Both the position numbers and the translations under genes were made by a program. From the NCBI RefSeq assembly GCF_003994415.1, contig NZ_CP034689.1, positions 2,294,001 to 2,358,000 of the forward strand: DNA of 64,000 nt, given 5' to 3'. The DNA comes from Achromobacter spanius (GTDB lineage: Bacteria > Pseudomonadota > Gammaproteobacteria > Burkholderiales > Burkholderiaceae_B). This document shows positions 35,993 to 44,305 of the stretch, piece by piece. Each line of letters begins with the position of its first letter. The stretch's first letter is position 1. The notes beneath the pieces are model-generated. The model made no database searches. It worked only from the letters and a program-made list of their open reading frames with translations, and was not told where the DNA came from.

Positions 35993-36655
35993 ATGCGCAC
36001 ACGCATAAAAATCTGCGGATTGACCCGCGAACAAGACATCGAGGCGGCCGTTGCTGCCGGCGTCGATGCGATCGGTTTCGTCTTCTATCCCAAGAGCAAA
36101 CGTTGCCTTACGCCGACGCGCGCCGCGCAGTTGCGCCGCACGGTACCGGCCTTTGTGGACGTCGTGGCATTGTTCGTGAACCCGGATCCGTCCGAGGTAC
36201 AAGCCGTGCTGGACGAAGTAGAGCCGGAATTGCTGCAGTTCCACGGCGACGAGTCACCGCAGGATTGCGGCCGTTATAGCCATCGTTTTCTGCGTGCCTT
36301 CCGCGCGGGCGCGCCGGGCCTGGACACGGCGGAAAACCTGGCCACGTACTGCCGGGCTTTCGGCGAAGCGGCGGGCTGGCTGTTCGACAGCTACAGCGCC
36401 GGCTACGGTGGTAGCGGCCACGGCTTTGACTACAGCTTGCTGGACGAGGTGCGCGCGGATCCGGTGTCGCGTCCGTTGATCTTGTCGGGCGGTTTGAACG
36501 GCGATAACGTCGGCCAGGCGATCGAGCGTGTCAGGCCTTGGGGGGTCGATGTGAGCAGCGGCGTCGAGCTTGAGCAAGGAATAAAAAGTTCTGATAGAAT
36601 CTCGGTCTTCGTTGATGCGGCACATGCTGCAGATGCGAAATTGAAGGGAATGTAG
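35993..36655 (+). CDS. trpF: Phosphoribosylanthranilate isomerase
   Basis: The 220-aa TIM-barrel enzyme performs the third step from chorismate to tryptophan. KICGLT with the catalytic Cys (C8), ELLQFHGDE and LSGGLNGDNV are clear. The last 25 codons (from about 36575) are AT-richer than the rest, though they still read as a plausible family C-terminus (GVELEQGIKSSDRISVFV). trpB and trpA, which usually follow in this group, are not present in the window. Confidence 0.95.
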   Translation: MRTRIKICGLTREQDIEAAVAAGVDAIGFVFYPKSKRCLTPTRAAQLRRTVPAFVDVVALFVNPDPSEVQAVLDEVEPELLQFHGDESPQDCGRYSHRFLRAFRAGAPGLDTAENLATYCRAFGEAAGWLFDSYSAGYGGSGHGFDYSLLDEVRADPVSRPLILSGGLNGDNVGQAIERVRPWGVDVSSGVELEQGIKSSDRISVFVDAAHAADAKLKGM

Positions 36656-36760
36656 TGCGGTGATGTGGGCAGAAAAATGCTCACAGCTATGGCAGCGAAA
36701 GCTAGCGAAAGCAAAGCCATTACCACGCAACGAACGTAGCAAAAAATCGATTATGACGAT

Positions 36761-36789
36761 TTGCACAGTTCAAAAAAGCACTATATAAT
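36761..36789 (+). promoter_or_regulatory. Promoter of tRNA-Val
   Basis: TTGCAC, exactly 17 bp and a consensus TATAAT lie 13 bp upstream of the tRNA. The match is strong, typical of stable RNA genes. Confidence 0.8.
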
Positions 36790-36802
36790 TCTTCTTCTTT
36801 GC

Positions 36803-36879
36803 AGGCGGTTAGCTCAGTTGGTTAGAGCGCCACGTTGACATCGTGGAGGTCGTTGGTTCGAACCCAATACCGCCTACCA
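36803..36879 (+). tRNA. tRNA-Val (GAC anticodon)
   Basis: The 77-nt gene folds as a cloverleaf: acceptor AGGCGGT/ACCGCCT, D-arm AGCTCAGTTGGTTAGAGC, anticodon stem CCACG/CGTGG with loop TTGACAT (anticodon GAC), T-arm with GGTTCGAACCC, and an encoded CCA end. It stands alone, with its own promoter and terminator. Confidence 0.95.
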
Positions 36880-36912
36880 GAATACTTGCAAGAGGTGCCA
36901 CGCACCGACATG

Positions 36913-36947
36913 AAAGCCGCATAAGTCTATGACTTTGCGGCTTTTTT
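36913..36947 (+). terminator. Terminator after tRNA-Val
   Basis: AAAGCCGC/GCGGCTTT with an inner AAGTC/GACTT stem is followed by T6. A close relative of the same hairpin lies at 38752-38790, after the next gene. Confidence 0.85.
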
Positions 36948-37128
36948 GCATTCTGCCCGCCAACGCTCGGAGGGGGCGGACGCGTGACGCAGTCAGCGCC
37001 TGCATCAAGCAAGACCTGTTGCTGTGCATCAATTTTGCGCAAAAAGGACGGCGAGAAAAGTGGCCTTGATGGAATGATTGCCGCCGTCTGCGCTGATCGT
37101 AGAATCTCCTTAGTTCCTAAGGATGATT

Positions 37129-38712
37129 ATGACGACAGGCCGTCTCCCAAGCCGGTATGGGTTGCTTTTGGTCCTTGTGCCAACTGTGGTGCTCACCGTG
37201 CTTTGTGGGGCAATCGGCTATTCGCTTGAAGCTTCGCACGCGGACGAGATCGTTGATCACAATAATGACCATCTACTTCGACGTTCGCTCGACATTGCCA
37301 ATGAGCAAATCGCCACGATTATTGAGCTGAGCGCTCCGGCGGAATCATGTTCGGACGAGGACCTTGCCCGGATGAGGACGCGCCTCTTTAAGTCTAGGTA
37401 TGCCGGCGACATCGCTCGGATTTCCGATGGGGCATTGAGATGCTCGGCCGTGTGGGGACGCTGGAAGGAACCGTATGCGCTTCCTCCTGGCGGGAAGCGC
37501 GTGCGCTACGGCATCACCCTGTGGAGAAATCTGACAAACCCGGTTCAGCCATCGTTCATTGGCGGGTTAGCCGCAAATGACCGCGTGGCGGTATTTATTA
37601 TCCCTAATGCACTTGGCGAGGTGGAAGAGCACTCTGGCCGTTTGTGGGGACGGGCATTTTCAAGAGACGGAAGCACAATCCAGGAATTCGGTTCTCAGCC
37701 ACATGCGACGAAAGACTCGGGTGTTAAGGGGCGGCTAGAGAGCTGGCTTGGGATAATTCGGCATGGGGCCACGTGTTCGTCGGCGGGTGAACCCGACGTC
37801 TGTGTTGAGTCGTTTACCAGGGTGAATGCGCGCGTTTCCGTCCTGGTGTCAGCCCTGATCGGGATAGTACTGGGCGCGGCCAGTGGCATAGCGCTGTTCC
37901 TCTGGTGGCGAGGCTCAAACGGTTTGCGAGTGAGTATGGCCCGGGCTCTACGTCAAGAGAAAATACACGTTCGCTATCAGCCCCTTTGTTCTCTAGCAAC
38001 AGGCGAAATGGTTGGCGCTGAAGCGCTTGCCCGCTGGACGCACGATGAAGTGGGGCCTATTCCTCCGGACACGTTTATTCCGTGGGTTGAGTCGATGGGA
38101 CTCCGTCGACTTTTCACGAGATACATCATCCGCAATGCGATTGACGGCGTGCGGGAACGCTTGACCGCCGCACAGCCATTCTATTTGAGTGTCAATGTCT
38201 TTCCCGCAGATTTGGAAGACGACTTGTTCCTTGAATTTCTCGTTCATTGTGTAGCAGAGCGTGGAGTCTCGCCCGCGCGGATTGTGCTTGAAGTGACAGA
38301 GTCTGCTAGGTTCTCAACCACCTCACCGGCAGAACTGTTCAAGCGCTATCGCAAAGCGGGCTTCAGAGTCTTCCTGGACGATTTTGGCGTGGGGTATTCC
38401 AACCTTGGGAACGTCCTCCAATGGGACGTCAGCGGGATCAAGTTGGACAGAATTTTTGTCAGGTCAATTGGAGACGTTTCCAGCGCCACTCCGGTATTGG
38501 ATCAAGTAATCGAAATGGCCAATCAACTGGACATTCAACTCGTCGTGGAAGGCATAGAAATGCGCAGGCAGGTTGACTACATACTAGAACGTGCGCCGCA
38601 GGCCGTAGGCCAGGGTTGGTTTTTTGGAAAACCAGTCCCGGCCAGCGAGCTGGACGAAGTGGTGATCGGCGCGGACCCGCACATGGAAGTGCGCTCCTCG
38701 TCTGCTGGTTGA
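37129..38712 (+). CDS. CSS-motif EAL domain phosphodiesterase (PdeC type)
   Basis: The 527-aa protein has two membrane helices (about 10-32 and 230-255) enclosing a periplasmic CSS domain. Its cysteines C74 (ESCSDED) and C105 (LRCSAVWG) are placed like the redox pair of E. coli PdeC-type enzymes, in which disulfide state controls activity. The cytoplasmic EAL domain (about 265-505) has GAEALARW, EVTES, LDDFGVGYSNL and KLDRIF. The usual AEGVE is VVEGIE, with the catalytic-loop Glu kept. It should degrade c-di-GMP. ATG 37129 is preferred because AAGG lies six bases upstream; ATG 37123 is too close. Base composition is lower in GC than the neighbours, and the gene is bounded by two related terminators, suggesting recent gain. 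Confidence 0.88.
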   Translation: MTTGRLPSRYGLLLVLVPTVVLTVLCGAIGYSLEASHADEIVDHNNDHLLRRSLDIANEQIATIIELSAPAESCSDEDLARMRTRLFKSRYAGDIARISDGALRCSAVWGRWKEPYALPPGGKRVRYGITLWRNLTNPVQPSFIGGLAANDRVAVFIIPNALGEVEEHSGRLWGRAFSRDGSTIQEFGSQPHATKDSGVKGRLESWLGIIRHGATCSSAGEPDVCVESFTRVNARVSVLVSALIGIVLGAASGIALFLWWRGSNGLRVSMARALRQEKIHVRYQPLCSLATGEMVGAEALARWTHDEVGPIPPDTFIPWVESMGLRRLFTRYIIRNAIDGVRERLTAAQPFYLSVNVFPADLEDDLFLEFLVHCVAERGVSPARIVLEVTESARFSTTSPAELFKRYRKAGFRVFLDDFGVGYSNLGNVLQWDVSGIKLDRIFVRSIGDVSSATPVLDQVIEMANQLDIQLVVEGIEMRRQVDYILERAPQAVGQGWFFGKPVPASELDEVVIGADPHMEVRSSSAG

Positions 38713-38751
38713 CGACGGCCCTTGGTGTTCGCAATGGTTCTAGAGCCCTGC

Positions 38752-38790
38752 AAAGCCGCGTAAATCTTAGACTTCGCGGCTTTTTGTTTT
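38752..38790 (+). terminator. Terminator after EAL gene
   Basis: AAAGCCGCG/CGCGGCTTT followed by a T-rich tail. It differs at only five of 34 positions from the terminator after tRNA-Val. Confidence 0.85.
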
Positions 38791-38845
38791 CAGCTTCTGC
38801 TCTGCATGCCGGCTGTTGCGTGGGTGCCTACGCCTGCGATCCGCG

Positions 38846-39352
38846 TCAATCAAAAACGTCAAAAAGCACATCGGCGACCACGGCGGTCGCGACTGCCACG
38901 AGGATCAGATCGGATCCTGCGACTCGCCATTCGTAGCCAGGATAGGCGGGCAGGCGAGCCAGCATCGGACCCGGGACCATCTTCTTTGCAATGCCCGGAG
39001 GCAGAGGCTTGCCGCGCGCCAGATTCTTACGGACGCCAGGCGGTAATGCGCTGTAACCCGACAACCCATACTCGTCCGCGTAGCCTCTGGCGACCGAGAT
39101 CGTGATGCCGGCGTGGCGCAGCGTCACGTTCGTGTCACCGGAATCGGCGGCTCCCCCTTTGGGCGAGCCGCCCTTATTGCCACTATTACCGTTGCCATTG
39201 CCTTTACCGTTGCCGTTGTTCTTATTGCCCTGGCCCTGGCCCGCGTTATCAGGTTTTCCTTTTCCTTCTGGCGGAGCGGCGACTGCGCTGCCACCCAAGT
39301 ACAGACAACAGATCAGGGCAGCGGCATATTTCTTGATAGCGGGTGCATCCAT
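38846..39352 (-). CDS. CigR/RcnB-family exported protein
   Basis: The 168-aa product starts at ATG 39352 (MDAPAIKKYAAAL) with a signal peptide. A low-complexity Gly/Asn/Lys run (NKNNGNGKGNGNGNSGNKGG) follows at about 40-60. The C-terminal domain has the RcnB/CigR signatures LPPGVRKNLARGKPLPPGIAKK and YPGYEWRVAGSDLILV, and a final hydrophobic helix. CigR in Salmonella is an anti-virulence inner-membrane regulator; that function is not assumed here. The gene is convergent with the EAL gene. Confidence 0.8.
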   Translation of the reverse strand: MDAPAIKKYAAALICCLYLGGSAVAAPPEGKGKPDNAGQGQGNKNNGNGKGNGNGNSGNKGGSPKGGAADSGDTNVTLRHAGITISVARGYADEYGLSGYSALPPGVRKNLARGKPLPPGIAKKMVPGPMLARLPAYPGYEWRVAGSDLILVAVATAVVADVLFDVFD

Positions 39353-39473
39353 GGATTGGCTCCTGGTCAGCCAAAAGTGGCAGTGAACCGATTCTAGGAT
39401 GGTCGTAATCCTTTGGAGTAGGGGAGGAATTGATAAAGATGTAAGTGGAATTGGCTGCGGTGTTGATGCGAAT

Positions 39474-39740
39474 TCATGGGGTTCCCGCTTCCTGCGTCGC
39501 ACGGCCCGCTTGTTTGTTTTTCATCACCCCACGAATATTCAACGCGGCCAGCCCGACTTGAAGCGCGATCAGCGCAAACGCCCCATCGTGCATGCCCCAT
39601 GCAATCCATAAGGCATTGCTAAATAGAAAGACCCAAAACCCCCATTGGCGTTTCGCTTTTCCTTGAGACGCCACGAGCCATGCGGCCGCCAGCGAGGTAA
39701 GCATCGCCGGCCATTGAAGAAAATCCCATAGTGCTTGCAT
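39474..39740 (-). CDS. Small integral membrane protein
   Basis: This 88-aa protein begins at ATG 39740 and is almost entirely three hydrophobic helices (WPAMLTSLAAAWLVAS, WGFWVFLFSNALWIAWGM and FALIALQVGLAALNI). The tail is basic. The FSNALWIAWGM segment with a following short loop recalls small conserved SWEET- or PnuC-like membrane proteins, but I cannot assign a function. It is 28 bp downstream of the 92-aa gene and is probably co-transcribed with it. Confidence 0.7.
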   Translation of the reverse strand: MQALWDFLQWPAMLTSLAAAWLVASQGKAKRQWGFWVFLFSNALWIAWGMHDGAFALIALQVGLAALNIRGVMKNKQAGRATQEAGTP

Positions 39741-39768
39741 GGTGCGGCTCTCGTTCACGCTTGCTGCG

Positions 39769-40047
39769 TCAGCGCAGTTTCCTGACGACACGCGCCAGTT
39801 TTGAGATGCCGCCCGTGCCACTTGCGGCGCGGCCCATCAGCGCCGTGCCGGCAGCCGTCAGCACGGTGCGCTTGAACAGGGTTCGGCCCTTCAGGCCGGC
39901 CACCATCAGCAATGCGCCCAAGCCAAATACGATCACATGCTCGCCAGGAAAGTCGGGCCGCCTGGCGTCGATGTCTTTTAATTCGCGAAGTCGCGAGCGA
40001 TGCCCGTGCTCGACAGGTTCCATTTCCACAACGTCGTCGGATTTCAT
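39769..40047 (-). CDS. Conserved hypothetical protein, possible membrane association
   Basis: The 92-aa product starts at ATG 40047 behind GGGGGAG. Its N-terminal 40 residues are polar and charged (VEHGHRSRLRELKDIDARRPDFPGEH, quoted in part: HRSRLRELKD). A moderately hydrophobic helix (VIVFGLGALLMVAGL) and a Gly/Ala-rich basic end follow. I do not recognise the family. It is divergent from the lipoprotein gene at 40167. Confidence 0.65.
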   Translation of the reverse strand: MKSDDVVEMEPVEHGHRSRLRELKDIDARRPDFPGEHVIVFGLGALLMVAGLKGRTLFKRTVLTAAGTALMGRAASGTGGISKLARVVRKLR

Positions 40048-40166
40048 GGTGCTCCCCCAAAAATAGAAACTGGCTCCCACTCAGCAAGTGACATGCCAGG
40101 CGCTGCGTGCGCCAGTCCCGCGCCATATCTGATAAGGTCCGGCGTATCTTCTCCACCGGCCACACT

Positions 40167-40883
40167 ATGCATAACTCCATCAAGGCTCTACTGCTGGTTC
40201 CTTGCCTTTGGCTGGGCGCTTGCGCCGTCAAGCCGCCGCCCGCAACGCAAGCGCAGCCCCGCATCGACGAGCTGCCCATGTACGGTGGCATGGATCGATC
40301 GGCCGCCGCGGCACTTCAGGCCAGCGACAAAAAGCTGGTTGCGGACGCGGTTCAAGCGTTCGGCTCCGCCGACAAGGCCTCGCGGGCGTGGGTGGCCCAG
40401 GGATACCGCTTCTATCAAGCCGACCAACTGGGCATGGCGATGCGCCGTTTCAACCAGGCTTGGCTGTTGAATCCGGATAACTCCGAGGCCTATGCCGGCT
40501 TTGCCGCCGTGCTGCATGACCAGGGCAAGTTCTGCCAAGCGATGAGCATGATGGATTTGGCGATCAGCCATGATCCGCCCACCTTTCAGGGCATTTATGC
40601 GGACGCGGGACGCATCGCGGCCCGCTGCGCGGCGGAAGACAAGACGCTGCCCCCTGAAGCACGGGTGGCGGCAACCGCCCGTTCCGACGAGTGGTACCGC
40701 AAAGGCGAGGCCGTCGAGCCGGATAAGGGGTATCTGTATTCGTCGTGGGCCACCGCCTATTACTGGCGGGGGCAATACGACCAAGCCTGGGCGATGGTGG
40801 TCAAGGCACGCGCGGCGGGCGGATCGCCCGGCCCGAAATTCATGGAAATGCTACGCGCCCAAATGCCGGAGCCACGCACATAG
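40167..40883 (+). CDS. TPR-containing lipoprotein
   Basis: The 238-aa protein starts at ATG 40167 with a lipoprotein signal (LLLVPCLWLGAC) whose lipobox ends at Cys 20. Two or three TPR-like helical pairs follow, for example GYRFYQADQLGMAMRRFNQA with LNPDNSEAY and a later YYWRGQYDQAW. It is probably anchored in the outer or inner membrane and mediates protein contacts. Function is unknown. Confidence 0.8.
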   Translation: MHNSIKALLLVPCLWLGACAVKPPPATQAQPRIDELPMYGGMDRSAAAALQASDKKLVADAVQAFGSADKASRAWVAQGYRFYQADQLGMAMRRFNQAWLLNPDNSEAYAGFAAVLHDQGKFCQAMSMMDLAISHDPPTFQGIYADAGRIAARCAAEDKTLPPEARVAATARSDEWYRKGEAVEPDKGYLYSSWATAYYWRGQYDQAWAMVVKARAAGGSPGPKFMEMLRAQMPEPRT

Positions 40884-40946
40884 GCCGCCCATCATGGCGT
40901 TGAATACGGCTGCGCTGGCGGCATTTGCGATATTCTGCTGACCATC

Positions 40947-41348
40947 ATGATCAAAGCTCTATGGTTGGCGTTGGGCTGCGTGATGCTGGCATTGGGCGTC
41001 ATCGGCGCGTTTTTGCCGGTCATGCCGACGACGATTTTCCTGATTTTGGCGGTGGGCTGCTTTTCGCGCTCGTCTCCACGCCTGGAAAAATGGCTGCTGG
41101 ATAGTCCGACTTACGGGCCGCCCCTGCGCATCTGGCGCGAACAGAAGGCCGTGTCGCGCAAGGGTAAGACGTACGCTTGTCTGGGCATGGCGCTGGGCTA
41201 CGGCATTTTCTGGTGGAGCGCGCATCCGTCGTGGCCACTGGCGGCGGGCGTTGGCCTGTTCTTTCTGGCCAGCGCGGTGTATGTGCTGAGCCGCCCGGCA
41301 CCCAGAACGACGGGTGCCAGCGCCAATGGCGAGCCGTCGCAACGCTAG
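40947..41348 (+). CDS. DUF454 (YbaN-type) inner-membrane protein
   Basis: The 133-aa protein shows the family pattern: LGVIGAFLPVMPTTIFLILAVGCFSRSS (quoted in part as FLPVMPTTIFL), then SPRLEKWLLDSPTYGPPLRIWRE (part: LLDSPTYGPPL) and two more membrane helices. It has about three to four helices in all. The family is widespread, with no settled function. Confidence 0.85.
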   Translation: MIKALWLALGCVMLALGVIGAFLPVMPTTIFLILAVGCFSRSSPRLEKWLLDSPTYGPPLRIWREQKAVSRKGKTYACLGMALGYGIFWWSAHPSWPLAAGVGLFFLASAVYVLSRPAPRTTGASANGEPSQR

Positions 41349-41353
41349 AGGTT

Positions 41354-41372
41354 CCGCGCCGAAACGGCGCGG
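41354..41372. terminator. Hairpin between convergent genes
   Basis: CCGCGCC/GGCGCGG with a GAAAC loop lies in the 43-bp gap between the DUF454 gene and the dehydratase gene. There is no T-run, so it is a weak or factor-dependent terminator. Confidence 0.5.
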
Positions 41373-41391
41373 GGTATTCAGCCTGACGCGT

Positions 41392-43173
41392 TCAGTGTGA
41401 ATGCCGGGGATCGCCCCGCGTTTCGATCACTTTCAGATATAGCGTTGCGGGCTCCAGGCAACCGCCGGTCGACAGTTGGCCGACCAGTTGCCGATAGAGT
41501 TCCTGCCAGGGCGTTTGCGGGGCCGGTGGCTGGTACGCCGGTTCCTGTTTCCGCCGTTCCATTTCCTCGTCATCCACCAGCGCCGTCACGCTGCGTTGGT
41601 TCAGGTCGACGCGGATCTTGTCGCCCGTGCGCAGCAGCGCCAAGCCCCCGCCCGCGGCGGCTTCCGGTGACATATTCAGGATGGACGGGCTGGCCGAGGT
41701 GCCGCTTTGCCGACCGTCGCCCAGGCAAGGCAGCGAGTCCACGCCGCGCTTGATCAGGTGCGAGGGCGGGGCCATGTTGACAACCTCCGCGCTGCCCGGA
41801 TAGCCCACGGTGCCGGCGCCGCGTATCACCAGGATGCAGTGTTCGTCGATGTTCAGGGACGGGTCTTCGATGCGGGCGTGATAGTCCTCGGGGCCTTCGA
41901 ACACGATGGCGCGCGCCTCGAAGGCGTTCTCCGATCCCGGCTCTGACAGATAGGTGCGGCGGAAGGCTTCGCCCACGACCGACATCTTGATGATGGCGCT
42001 GTCGAAGAAGTTGCCGGACAGCACGATGAAACCGGCACGGTGCTTGAGCGGCGCCTCGCAGGTGCGGATGACGTCGGCGTCGCGGGTCTTGGAGGCGGCG
42101 GCGATGTCGCCGATGGTTTTGCCGGACACGGTGGCGCAGTCTGCGTGCAGGCGGCCCGCGGCCAGCAGTTCGTGCATGACGGCGGGCACGCCGCCCGCCC
42201 GGTGGAAGCCTTCGCCCAGGTGTTCGCCGGCTGGCACGCAATTGACCAGCAGCGGCACGTCTTCGCCCAGCCGCTGCCAATCGTCCAGGCTAAGGTCGAT
42301 GCCGGCGTGGCGGGCCATGGCGATCAAATGCGGCGGACAGTTGCTGGACGCGCCCAGCGCCGACGCCACGACGATGGCGTTTTCAAAGGCCTGCCGGGTC
42401 AGGATGTGCGACGGTCGCAGGTCTTCGCGCACCATGTCGCAAATGCGCATGCCGGTGGCGTAAGCCATCTGCGCGCGTTCGCGATAAGGCGCGGGAATGC
42501 TGGCGCAGGTGGGCAGCGACATGCCCAGCGCTTCCGCCAGCGAGTTCATGGACAGCGCCGTGCCCATGGTGTTGCAGTGCCCGACCGACGGCGACGATGC
42601 CGTGGCCAGCGTCATGAAGCCTTCGTAGTCCAGCTTGCCCGCCGCCATCAGGTTGCGCGCATGCCAGATGACGGTGCCAGACCCCACCCGCTGGCCGTCG
42701 TGCCAGCCGTCCAGCATCGGCCCGCCCGACAGCACGATGGCGGGCAGGTCAACCGTGGCGGCGGCCATCAGGCAAGCGGGGGTGGTTTTGTCGCAACCGG
42801 TGGTCAGCACCACGCCGTCCAGTGGATAGCCGTGCAAAATCTCCACCAGCCCCAGATAGGCCAGATTGCGGTCCAGCGCCGCGGTGGGCCGCCGGCCTTG
42901 TTCGGCCAGCGGATGCACCGGGAACTCCATCGGGATGCCGCCCGCGTCCCGGATACCCGCCTTGATGCGCTCGGCCAGCGCCAGGTGATGCCGGTTGCAG
43001 GGCGCCAGGTCGCTGCCGGTCTGGGCGATGCCGATGATCGGCCGCCCGGACTGCAGCTCTTGCCGCGTCAGGCCGTAGTTAAGATAGCGCTCGACGTAGA
43101 TCGCCGTCATATCGGCGTGCGAGGGGTCGTCGAACCATTTCTGGCTGCGCAATTTGCGGGGTATCTGAGACAT
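41392..43173 (-). CDS. IlvD/EDD-family sugar-acid dehydratase
   Basis: The 593-aa protein is an iron-sulfur dehydratase. Cluster-ligand cysteines C59 (DLAPCN), C127 (TTGCDKT) and C200 (VGHCNTMG) are at the family positions. The DPSHADMTAIYVERYLNYGLT start resembles the pentonate and L-arabinonate/xylonate branch more than IlvD itself. It probably turns an aldonic acid into the 2-keto-3-deoxy acid. It is the last gene of a minus-strand set with a TRAP transporter and is controlled in all likelihood by the divergent LacI protein. The exact substrate cannot be read from sequence. Confidence 0.88.
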   Translation of the reverse strand: MSQIPRKLRSQKWFDDPSHADMTAIYVERYLNYGLTRQELQSGRPIIGIAQTGSDLAPCNRHHLALAERIKAGIRDAGGIPMEFPVHPLAEQGRRPTAALDRNLAYLGLVEILHGYPLDGVVLTTGCDKTTPACLMAAATVDLPAIVLSGGPMLDGWHDGQRVGSGTVIWHARNLMAAGKLDYEGFMTLATASSPSVGHCNTMGTALSMNSLAEALGMSLPTCASIPAPYRERAQMAYATGMRICDMVREDLRPSHILTRQAFENAIVVASALGASSNCPPHLIAMARHAGIDLSLDDWQRLGEDVPLLVNCVPAGEHLGEGFHRAGGVPAVMHELLAAGRLHADCATVSGKTIGDIAAASKTRDADVIRTCEAPLKHRAGFIVLSGNFFDSAIIKMSVVGEAFRRTYLSEPGSENAFEARAIVFEGPEDYHARIEDPSLNIDEHCILVIRGAGTVGYPGSAEVVNMAPPSHLIKRGVDSLPCLGDGRQSGTSASPSILNMSPEAAAGGGLALLRTGDKIRVDLNQRSVTALVDDEEMERRKQEPAYQPPAPQTPWQELYRQLVGQLSTGGCLEPATLYLKVIETRGDPRHSH

Positions 43174-43257
43174 GGGTGACTCGCTTGCTTCGCGTGGGCG
43201 TCAGTGATGAGACGTCAGTAATCAAGGCCCGAACATCAGGCCTTGCAACATCAGGCC

Positions 43258-44274
43258 TTAATTACGCGCCTTCTGGATCTCGTCGTTCATTTGCTTGATG
43301 AGGTCGGGCCCCAGCTCCTGGGTGTATTTGTCGACCACCGGCTGAACCTTTTCGCGCATGCGCGCCACTTCCTCGGGGCTGACCGTGTTGATCTTCATGC
43401 CGGCCTTTTCAAGCGTCGCCATGGCCTTGGTCGAATCCGCGCGGCTGTCCTTGCGCTCGAAATCGCGCGAGGCCGCGGCCGCCTGCCGGATCAGCTTCTG
43501 TTCGTCAGGCGACAAGGTGTCCCACCATTTCTTCGAGGCCAGCACCACCCACGGCGTGTAGACGTGGCGCGTGATGGTCAGGAAGGGCTGCACTTCGTAG
43601 AACTTGCTGCTTTGGATGGTGGTGATGGGGTTTTCCTGGCCATCGACCGTGCGCGTTTCCAAGGCGGTGAACAGTTCCGAGAACGGCATCGGCACGGCGT
43701 TCGCGCCCAGCGTGTTGAAGACGCCCAACGCGATCTGGTTCTGCATGACCCGCAGCTTGATGCCTTGCATGTCTTCCGCGCGCACGATCGGATGCTTGGA
43801 ATTGGTCATGTTGCGAAAGCCGTTTTCCCAATAGACCAGTCCCACCAGGCCCTTGGCTTCCAGCTTCTTCAGCAGGTCCTGGCCCACCTTGCCGTCCAGC
43901 ACGGCGTCGGCTTCCTTTTCGCTGTTGAACAGGAAGGGCAGGTCAAACACGCCAAATTCCTTGACCATGCCTGCCAATGGCGCGGTGGAACCCACCATCA
44001 TTTCCTGTGCGCCGCCAGCCAGGGCGCCCTGCATTTGTTCATCGGAACCCAGTGTTGCGGAACCAAAGGTCCTCATCTTCAGCTTGCCGTCGCTGACTTT
44101 TTCAAGCTCTTGCGCCAGGAAGCGCGCGGCGCGGCCCTGGACGCTTTCTTCGTTCAGGCCGTAGCCGAAGCGGATCAGGCGCGGCTTGACGTCGGCCGCC
44201 GCGGCCACGCCGGCCACAGCGCAGGACAGCGCGGTAGCCAGCACAAGTAGACGGGTCTTGAATCGAATGGTCAT
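43258..44274 (-). CDS. TRAP transporter substrate-binding protein (DctP family)
   Basis: The 338-aa periplasmic protein has a signal peptide ending AAAA near residue 27. The ligand-binding part is DctP-like: GSDEQMQGALAGGAQEM, a helix with GIKLRVMQNQI whose Arg usually binds the substrate carboxylate, and TVDGQENPITTI. AAGGAGG lies just before its ATG. It passes an acid, presumably the sugar acid used by the dehydratase, to the DctQ/DctM permease encoded upstream. Confidence 0.9.
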   Translation of the reverse strand: MTIRFKTRLLVLATALSCAVAGVAAAADVKPRLIRFGYGLNEESVQGRAARFLAQELEKVSDGKLKMRTFGSATLGSDEQMQGALAGGAQEMMVGSTAPLAGMVKEFGVFDLPFLFNSEKEADAVLDGKVGQDLLKKLEAKGLVGLVYWENGFRNMTNSKHPIVRAEDMQGIKLRVMQNQIALGVFNTLGANAVPMPFSELFTALETRTVDGQENPITTIQSSKFYEVQPFLTITRHVYTPWVVLASKKWWDTLSPDEQKLIRQAAAASRDFERKDSRADSTKAMATLEKAGMKINTVSPEEVARMREKVQPVVDKYTQELGPDLIKQMNDEIQKARN

Positions 44275-44305
44275 GGTGCTCCTCCTTGGGGTTTTCTCTA
44301 TGCCG

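Noticed and set aside
37123..37131. ATG 37123 as the start of the CSS-EAL protein
   Set aside because: The AAGG site touches this ATG; the next ATG at 37129 has proper spacing.
36803..41348. A complete integrative element at tRNA-Val
   Set aside because: I see no integrase gene and no second copy of the tRNA 3' end, so only single-gene gain is suggested.
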